Origin: Plotosus lineatus
Taxonomy: Eukaryota; Chordata; Actinopteri; Siluriformes; Plotosidae
DNA length: 64,000 nucleotides
Reading direction: 5' to 3'
Assembly: GCA_024760905.1 (NCBI GenBank)
Contig: CM045735.1
Location: 30,042,249-30,106,248 of the forward strand
Positions 61,001 through 64,000 of this stretch are shown piece by piece. Position 1 is the first letter of the stretch; every line of letters begins with the position of its first letter. A program made the translations under genes and the position numbers. The notes under the pieces were generated by a model. That model had not been told where the DNA came from and did no database searches. It was given only the letters and a program-made list of their open reading frames with translations.

Positions 61001-61716
61001 GACCACTTTTCTTGGTGCTGTATTTCAAACAAGGTTTGAAATTGATTGATGCATTATGCAAATTTGTTTTGTTAAGACTGATCTCACGCTCCCAATAGCC
61101 TTCTTCATGTAACATCACAATTTAGGCTCTCAGAACTCACTACACCTTTTTCCATATTTCTGACAACATGAAAAAAATTACTTTTTACAAATTGGAGCAC
61201 ACCAATGCAAGAAAATGAAGTCCACATAGTGTAGACAAATGGATTGAGCCATCTGATGCAATACTTAGGTAACACAATGCCCGTTGCAATAACCAAGGAA
61301 AACTATTAAAAAAAACAAAAAAAACGTGTTTTTAATGAGTGCTCTGATACTTGCAGTAAGCACTGTAATTCATGAGTGATACCTTAAATTACATCATCTT
61401 CATATTTGCTTGTCACAAGTTATCCTGTCACAGACCTGCTTACCTTGCCTTATTCATTCAGGAAGCTGTAACGGGTAATATTAAAAGCTTCTACTTCTTT
61501 AATACATCATTGATGCTCATAAGAAAAACACTTTATATTCACCTTGAACACTTCCTTCACTGCCATCATGAGTTCAGGTCCAACTCCATCTCCCGGGACC
61601 ATTGTGACCTTGAAGGTGCTGTCGGCCCGCGCTGGTGGAGTCTCTGAAGCATTGGGATTGGTTGAAAGGCTCAACGAGCGCGCGCACAGTGGCTTTACAG
61701 CAGCGCCAGTCAATCC
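36094..61716 (-). CDS. IDH3B: IDH3B, mitochondrial NAD-isocitrate dehydrogenase beta subunit (exon 1 missing)
   Basis: Spliced coding region. Exons in transcript order: 61716-61543, 59140-59020, 54079-54019, 47581-47449, 45192-45059, 43559-43457, 43287-43141, 43014-42920, 42212-42152, 36183-36094. All junctions are GT-AG, phases agree, and the product is 372 residues plus stop; the vertebrate protein is about 385, so a short first exon with the start codon lies beyond 64000. IDH3 converts isocitrate to 2-oxoglutarate with NAD+ in the mitochondrial matrix (TCA cycle). The beta subunit pairs with the alpha subunit and is mainly structural or regulatory. Visible marks: a Ser/Arg-rich presequence, [43 protein letters not shown], and the family signature [30 protein letters not shown] and the absence of gamma- or alpha-type features favour beta. 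Introns are full of transposons. The frame is intact throughout. Confidence 0.95.
36189..36218. repeat. (AC)15 microsatellite at IDH3B acceptor
   Basis: Reads as (GT)15 in IDH3B sense, ending four bases upstream of the acceptor AG, where a polypyrimidine tract would normally be. Confidence 0.95.
36865..36950. repeat. Tc1-like terminal fragment
   Basis: cactgccagtccaaaaaagt following TA resembles a fish Tc1-type end. No transposase or second end follows; a LINE fragment begins shortly after. Confidence 0.5.
36985..38985 (-). mobile_element. Degenerate LINE of a third lineage
   Basis: Minus-strand non-LTR element in the last IDH3B intron. In reading order: [21 protein letters not shown] (38.6 kb), [18 protein letters not shown] (38.05 kb), [20 protein letters not shown] and [19 protein letters not shown] (37.6 kb), and a terminal [17 protein letters not shown] zinc-finger-like motif (37.0 kb). 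Many stops and frameshifts. Distinct from the Rex3-like and the 26 kb LINE; clade not assigned. Confidence 0.8.
39012..39700. mobile_element. Pogo/Tigger-like MITE, left end
   Basis: cagtgatacctcaagatacg-type end after TA, with internal ttcaagatacgaaagc. The right end was not found; it is probably cut where a SINE begins near 39.72 kb. Confidence 0.45.
39718..39893 (-). mobile_element. tRNA-SINE family S1, head and body
   Basis: In reverse: tRNA-like head (gtggcctggtggttaaagg, ggttggtggttcgaattc) and body ggctggccatgtctctcac. The 3' tail is missing. Confidence 0.75.
39894..41903. other. Intronic sequence, mostly unassigned
   Basis: Part of the last IDH3B intron. A SINE-like tail piece in reverse lies at about 40385-40500 and an S1-like scrap at 40530-40575. 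No exon recognised. Confidence 0.45.
41904..42060. mobile_element. Family C-like left-end fragment
   Basis: cagtagacccccgttatctg after TA, then aaaaccctatgtatattaca and tagacagtctta, as in other family C copies. It ends about 90 bases from an IDH3B exon. Confidence 0.6.
42152..42212 (-). CDS. IDH3B: IDH3B penultimate coding exon
   Basis: One base completing Asn, then [20 protein letters not shown]. Acceptor tattacag, donor gtaagc. Confidence 0.95.
42920..43014 (-). CDS. IDH3B: IDH3B coding exon (GARHPF exon)
   Basis: Codes [20 protein letters not shown], then [11 protein letters not shown], and ends in two bases of an Asn codon before donor gtaagt. The acceptor gccatcag is preceded by a (CT)14 run. 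Confidence 0.97.
43025..43052. repeat. (GA)14 microsatellite acting as polypyrimidine tract
   Basis: In IDH3B sense this is (CT)14, ending about nine bases before the acceptor AG, so it fills the place of the polypyrimidine tract. Confidence 0.95.
43141..43287 (-). CDS. IDH3B: IDH3B coding exon with IDH/IMDH signature
   Basis: 49 whole codons: [14 protein letters not shown], the family signature [20 protein letters not shown], then [15 protein letters not shown]. Acceptor tttag, donor gtgagt. Confidence 0.98.
43457..43559 (-). CDS. IDH3B: IDH3B coding exon (KLGDGLF exon)
   Basis: Completes the Met codon split across the intron, then [20 protein letters not shown] and [14 protein letters not shown]. 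Donor gtactg. Confidence 0.97.
43560..45058. other. IDH3B intron with a tRNA-SINE
   Basis: 1.5 kb intron. It holds a SINE at 44266-44445 and otherwise no recognised feature. Confidence 0.6.
44266..44445 (+). mobile_element. tRNA-derived SINE, diverged
   Basis: Head gtggcttagtggttaaaac with a degraded B box (gaggttttatcccc), then tgggcccctgagctcggccc and a tail agagcatcttccaaatgttg, which is a usual fish SINE ending. Confidence 0.75.
45059..45192 (-). CDS. IDH3B: IDH3B coding exon (GVVECLK exon)
   Basis: Codes [20 protein letters not shown], then [20 protein letters not shown] and KANI, ending with AT of a split Met codon before donor gtgagc. Confidence 0.97.
45565..46319 (+). mobile_element. 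Mariner/IS630-like element nested in composite copy 1
   Basis: TIRs cagggtgacccaaaaaaa and, reversed, cagggagacaaaaaaaaa, with TA on both sides (45563-45564, 46320-46321). About 755 bp. It splits the Tigger-like element between blocks that are adjacent in copy 2. Confidence 0.8.
45716..45934 (+). pseudogene. Transposase N-terminal remnant (DUF4817-like helix-turn-helix)
   Basis: 72 residues: [20 protein letters not shown], then [19 protein letters not shown]. This pattern is typical of the N-terminal DNA-binding region annotated in many mariner-like proteins. A little further, [24 protein letters not shown] sequence appears in broken frames near 45.96 kb. Not functional. Confidence 0.65.
46551..46841. 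mobile_element. hAT MITE nested in composite copy 1
   Basis: Ends cagtgcttctcaaattgtgg and, reversed, cagtgcttgtcaattatttt. The 8-bp flanks are cacaaggc (46543-46550) and cacaaagc (46842-46849), one mismatch. 291 bp, non-coding. Confidence 0.8.
47449..47581 (-). CDS. IDH3B: IDH3B coding exon ([12 protein letters not shown] exon)
   Basis: Completes Arg, then [40 protein letters not shown] and LEHE. This holds the substrate-pocket region of the family. Acceptor aatggcag, donor gtttct. Confidence 0.97.
47780..47945 (+). mobile_element. tRNA-derived SINE remnant
   Basis: B-box-like agtttgattcctg followed by the body motif gctgaagtgcccttgagtaa and ggcacttaacc, a common fish SINE body. Confidence 0.55.
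50158..50738 (+). pseudogene. Rex3-like reverse transcriptase fragments
   Basis: Two frames: [20 protein letters not shown] (from 50158), and [20 protein letters not shown] then [10 protein letters not shown] (from 50502) with the catalytic DD pair. A frameshift separates them. Confidence 0.85.
50935..51281 (-). mobile_element. tRNA-SINE family S1, full length, in the Rex3-like LINE
   Basis: In reverse: tRNA-like head (ggtcgtggcctggtggtaaa, gggggttcaagtcccac), body and a tail with gtcgacccctgaaaaaaggg. Flanked by about 17-bp copies of LINE sequence (50918-50934, 51282-51298; three differences). Removing it restores the Rex3-like order. Confidence 0.88.
51775..51859. repeat. 21-bp perfect inverted repeat with AT-rich loop
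   Basis: aaaaacacctcctggaccat (51775 onward) is mirrored at 51839-51859. The 43-nt spacer is largely TA. The right arm touches the start of composite copy 2. Confidence 0.85.
52032..52884. mobile_element. MITE nested in composite copy 2
   Basis: Ends cagacgctccccgacttacg and, reversed, cagacgttccccgacttacg, with TA on both sides. Excising it joins cttgcacgta to ttcctctgtg, matching the uninterrupted sequence in copy 1. Non-coding. Confidence 0.85.
52915..53130. mobile_element. hAT MITE remnant, right end deleted
   Basis: cagtgcttctcaattatttt then acaccatagaaaacagtgag and gagcgccactgccacctggt align with 46841-46620 read in reverse. The left flank gccttgtg corresponds to the flank of the copy-1 insertion. 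Confidence 0.75.
53192..53566 (+). pseudogene. Tigger/CENP-B-type transposase DNA-binding domain remnant
   Basis: Open for 124 residues. It contains [20 protein letters not shown], then [20 protein letters not shown] and ILKQKAML: the CENP-B N-terminal helix-turn-helix layout of pogo/Tigger transposases, followed by the start of the second DNA-binding part ([15 protein letters not shown]). The DDE catalytic domain is absent. Supports pogo/Tigger assignment of this family. Confidence 0.7.
54019..54079 (-). CDS. IDH3B: IDH3B coding exon ([10 protein letters not shown] exon)
   Basis: 61 bp: completes Gly, then [19 protein letters not shown] and two bases of Arg. Acceptor cacacag, donor gtcaga. 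It was too short to be obvious as an ORF; found by reading between neighbouring exons. Confidence 0.95.
54471..54967 (-). mobile_element. tRNA-SINE family S1 with internal duplication
   Basis: In reverse: head near 54.95 kb (gggggtttgagacccac), body, then ccttgctaaagggttatgtc appears twice (around 54.76 and 54.59 kb) separated by an unrelated 150-nt stretch, and finally the gaaaaaagggaaaaagccga tail. Either an insertion with partial duplication or two joined copies. Confidence 0.7.
54970..55590. other. IDH3B intron, unassigned
   Basis: AT-rich, no repeat family or exon recognised. Confidence 0.5.
55710..57643 (-). mobile_element. RTE-like LINE nested in Tc1
   Basis: Same family as 26132-27877, reverse orientation, with the ctttcggctgttccc tail at its left end. 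On both sides Tc1 sequence resumes (aggccttt before; gttttaatacttatgatttt after). 5'-truncated. Confidence 0.88.
55757..57531 (-). pseudogene. LINE reverse transcriptase (RTE-like), frameshifted
   Basis: From the right: [20 protein letters not shown] (57.5 kb), [20 protein letters not shown] and [17 protein letters not shown] (57.2 kb), [19 protein letters not shown] with MFADDVVI (56.5 kb), then a 237-residue open part to [12 protein letters not shown] and [18 protein letters not shown] (55.8 kb). A short direct duplication of about 47 nt occurs near 57.25-57.34 kb. Four or more frames, so inactive. Confidence 0.85.
57789..58749 (+). pseudogene. Tc1-like transposase with stop, frameshifts and a lost catalytic Asp
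   Basis: Start ATG at 57789 ([20 protein letters not shown]) runs to a TAG at codon 30 (57876-57878). A deletion and frameshift follow, then [20 protein letters not shown], and after another frameshift [12 protein letters not shown] through [19 protein letters not shown] to the stop at 58747. The second catalytic Asp, present as FQHDLAPAH in the 15.3 kb copy, is Gly here (FQHGLAPAH, codon 58444-58446). Confidence 0.88.
59020..59140 (-). CDS. IDH3B: IDH3B coding exon ([12 protein letters not shown] exon)
   Basis: Codes [20 protein letters not shown], then [20 protein letters not shown] plus one base of Gly. Donor gtaatg at 59019-59014; the Tc1 transposon starts at +10. Confidence 0.97.
59181..60060. 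mobile_element. hAT-like or unclassified DNA element with hairpin end
   Basis: Left end cagggcacgaaattaa; right end, reversed, cagggtgcgaaattgg. The ends also occur alone at 4010 and 8318. No clear target duplication was seen. The left part is a hairpin (59189-59322). Confidence 0.5.
59189..59322. repeat. 62-bp inverted repeat, 9-nt loop
   Basis: Left arm 59189-59250 pairs with 59260-59322 with a few mismatches; the loop aaaattttt is itself nearly palindromic. Confidence 0.9.
60105..61010 (-). mobile_element. Old Tc1-like element, degenerate
   Basis: The left end agtgattacaaaaagtttaa resembles a Tc1-type end. On the minus strand, broken frames give [17 protein letters not shown] and further left [17 protein letters not shown] sequence (near 60.47 kb). 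Right end not located, so the limit is approximate. Lies in the first visible IDH3B intron. Confidence 0.65.
61011..61542. other. IDH3B intron, unassigned
   Basis: No repeat or exon recognised; it may include the worn right end of the preceding Tc1-like element. Confidence 0.45.
61543..61716 (-). CDS. IDH3B: IDH3B first visible coding exon (presequence and GDGVGPE)
   Basis: 58 codons: [20 protein letters not shown] (Arg/Ser-rich, no acids, as in a mitochondrial presequence), a variable linker, then [20 protein letters not shown] and EVFK. The acceptor ttgacag at 61723-61717 shows there is at least one upstream exon. Donor gtgaat. Confidence 0.96.
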
Positions 61717-62020
61717 CTGTCAATACATGAAAAAGCTTAAACGATCACATGACCATCTGTGCTCCCCAGTCAAACCTTTTAAAAATGTGGACCAGACTTA
61801 TAAGTAAAAAGCTGGAGGGACAATGCAGAGTGTAAGGTATCATAGTGTAGAACACAGGCTCTGTGTGCATACTGGCTTTAATTACCCATGTAATCATACT
61901 ACAATATGATCTACAGCACATGAATGAGACCAAAATCATGTTTCTTCTGATCTTCTGAGGTTTGGCCTCTGAAATTCATTTAAGGTAAGTGTCTAATTTA
62001 AAAGTTCATATGTGGTTTTC
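61717..62020. other. IDH3B intron 1 (part), unassigned
   Basis: No repeat recognised. The first exon is not in the window. Confidence 0.5.
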
Positions 62021-62611
62021 TACAAACCAGTTTCCAAAAACATTGGCACACTATACAAAATTGTGAATAAAAACAATGCAATGATATGGAAGTGCCAAAT
62101 TTCAGTATTTTAGTTCGAATAGAACATAGATGACAGGATCTAAAGTTTACACTGAGAAAATGTATCGTTTTAAGGGGGAAATATGTTGATTTTAAATTTC
62201 ATGGTGTCAAAAATTCTCAAAGAATTTGGGACAAGACCATTTTCACCACTGTGAAGCATCCCCTCTTCTTAGAACAACTTGCAAACATCTGGGGATCGAG
62301 GAGACAAGTTTCTCAAGTTTAGAAATAAGAATGCTGTCGCATTCTTGTCTAATACAGGCCTCTAAATGTCAACTGTCTTATGCCTTCTTTGTTGCACCTT
62401 CCTCTTTATGATGCGCCAAATGTTCTCTATAGGTGAAATATCTGGACTGCAGACTGGCCATTTCAATACCTGGATCCTTTTCCTACGCAGCCATAATGTT
62501 TTAATTAATGCTGCATATGGTCAAGTATCATCATCATGCTGAAAAGTGCAAGATCTTCTCTGAAAGAGACAACGTCTGGATGAGAGCATATGTTGTTCTA
62601 GAACCTGAATA

Positions 62612-63308
62612 CAGTGGTACCTCAATTTACGAAATTAATCCGTTCCGGAAGTGGTTTCGTAAACTGGATTTTTCGTAAATTGAACCGCATTTTACATGTA
62701 AAACGTGTGATTCCAAGACCCCTAATACTATCCCATAAAACCTTTCAAAAATTTAAAAGCATACCCTTTAAGGCCTCCTTCTGCTTCAATATCGTACCGA
62801 TGGTAGACGGGTTTGGCCATATTCCTTTGTGATATCACTCAACTGCATGTCACAAGCCCGCTTCTTCTTTTCACTCGCACCGGGAGTCGCGCTCACGCGT
62901 GTGCATGTATGTTGACCATGTCTTCTTAGCAGAGTTATAATCTTACAAATGTTTATGTAAGGTTGCACCAAAAAATAAGTTGCAATGAGCACACTCAAAA
63001 AACACATGAAACAACAGTAACTCTGTCCTTTACAAGAAAAGCATTATGGGAGATGCAGCTCCATAATAGCCAATGGGAGGGAGCTGCGTCATCCCTCCTA
63101 GCCAATGGGAGGCCAGTGGGTCGAGATGTTGGGAGATAGTCAATGGGAGAGCAGCTCGTGCATTGTTTGAATGGCAGGTTTTAATGTTTGAATGGCGCAT
63201 TTTATAATGAGAACTTGTTTCGTATACAGAGACAAAAACTTTTTGAAAATGTTTGTCGTAACCTGGATTTTTCATTTGCTTGGACTATCGTAAGGTGAGG
63301 TAGTACTG
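62612..63308. mobile_element. Family A MITE, copy inside a Tc1-like element
   Basis: Ends cagtggtacctcaatttacg and, reversed, cagtactacctcaccttacg; TA at 62610-62611 and 63309-63310. Interior matches 359-1021 almost block for block, including ggcctccttctgcttcaata. Confidence 0.88.
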
Positions 63309-63487
63309 TATACCTTTCTGCATTTACAGTGCCTTTCCAGATGTTCAAGCTGCCCATGCCACACGCATTCTTTCAACCTCATACCATCACAGATGCAGGC
63401 TTCTGAACTGAGCACTGATAACAACTTGGGTTGTCATTGTCCTCTTTAGTGCCGATGACATGGCCTCCCAGTTTTCCATAAAAAACT

Positions 63488-63841
63488 TCAAATCGTGATT
63501 CGTCTGACCACAACAGTTTTCCACTTTGCCACACATAATTTTAGATGACCCCTGGACCAGATTAAAGACCTGTGCTTCTGAGTCCTGTTTAGAAATGGCT
63601 TCTTTGTACTATAGAGTTTCAGCTGGCAATGGTGGATGGCATGGTGGACTGTGTTCATCGACAATGGTTTCTGGAAGTATTGCTGAGTCCACTCTGTGAT
63701 TTCCCTTCCAGTAGCATTCCTGTTTGTGGTGCAGTACCATTTAAGGGCCTGAAGATCATGGGCATCCAGTGTTTTCCAGCCTTGACCCTTACACACAGAG
63801 ATTATTCCAGATTCTCTGAATCTTTGGATGATGTTATGCAC
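63488..63841 (-). pseudogene. Tc1/mariner-like transposase, partial
   Basis: 117 residues open: IIQRFRESGIISVCKGQGWK, then LKWYCTTNRNATGREITEWT and NTVHHAIHHCQLKLYSTKKP. This is the paired-type DNA-binding half. After a frameshift a WSDESRFE-type first catalytic motif lies near 63.50 kb. Left of the MITE, FQHDDD-like and SPIENIWRIIKRK-like sequence (62.55 and 62.43 kb) gives the other catalytic positions. Frameshifts make it inactive. Confidence 0.75.
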
Positions 63842-64000
63842 TGTTCGATGATGATAATTTCAAACTCTGCAATTTTTCACTGTAAACACCTTTCTGATTT
63901 TGCTCCGCTATCTTTCTGTACAACATTGGGAGAATTGGTGATCTTCCACCCATCTTCGCTTCTGAGAGTCACGGCCACTCCGAGAAGCTCTTTTTATACT

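Larger units (their letters stand above)
62028..64000 (-). mobile_element. Tc1/mariner-like transposon, split by a MITE and cut by the window edge
   Basis: Left end caaaaacattggcacactat with atgcaatgatatggaagtgc. The minus-strand transposase runs from about 63.95 kb to 62.3 kb, interrupted by a family A MITE at 62612-63308. The start lies beyond or near 64000. Confidence 0.8.

Noticed and set aside
61717..64000. First exon of IDH3B
   Set aside because: No minus-strand ATG plus presequence ending in a donor was found; the interval is unassigned intron and transposon.

Overview
This window is vertebrate nuclear DNA, most likely from a ray-finned (teleost) fish. The evidence is one spliced nuclear gene with GT-AG introns, set in a dense layer of fish-type transposons: Rex3-like and other RTE-like LINEs, Tc1/mariner elements, tRNA-derived SINEs, pogo/Tigger-like MITEs and hAT elements, plus many dinucleotide microsatellites. 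There are no bacterial operons, CRISPR arrays or intact viral genomes. The species cannot be read from the sequence.

The only recognisable host protein-coding gene is IDH3B, the beta subunit of mitochondrial NAD-dependent isocitrate dehydrogenase, on the minus strand. Ten coding exons (61716 down to 36094) join in frame with GT-AG introns to give 372 codons plus a stop. The exon carrying the start codon lies beyond position 64000. Exons total about 1.1 kb within 25.6 kb, and most intron sequence is transposon. Two acceptors sit directly against microsatellites: (GT)15 before the last exon and (CT)14 before the exon at 42920-43014. A Tc1 element begins ten bases into the intron after the exon at 59020-59140.

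Downstream of IDH3B (lower coordinates), a GC-rich block around 24.5-25.05 kb looks like a promoter with a non-coding first exon, also on the minus strand, of a second gene running leftward. I could not identify its coding exons; 0-24 kb is almost all repeats or unrecognised non-coding sequence.

Layout: 0-4.8 kb, two MITEs, unrecognised sequence and a fold-back. 4.8-9.06 kb, a Rex3-like LINE and a hAT element holding a Rex3-like 3' piece. 9.8-13.5 kb, microsatellites and a 2.2 kb DNA element (family C) carrying a LINE endonuclease fragment. 13.5-16.9 kb, a long near-perfect hairpin, a MITE with a LINE fragment inside, and a truncated Tc1. 18-24 kb, SINEs, a second family-C copy and MITEs. 24-25 kb, the putative promoter. 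25-30 kb, SINEs, an RTE-like LINE and a MITE. 33-34.5 kb, an aberrant Tc1-like element. 35.4-61.7 kb, IDH3B and its intronic transposons. 60-64 kb, two further Tc1-like elements.

No new enzyme system is visible. The novel content is structural: a Tigger-like element that appears to have spread with a hAT element inside it (two copies in opposite orientation), a DNA element that spread with captured LINE endonuclease sequence, several fold-backs, a Tc1-like element with two inverted 5' ends, a SINE family sharing its 3' tail with a resident LINE, and transposon or microsatellite insertions at IDH3B splice sites.
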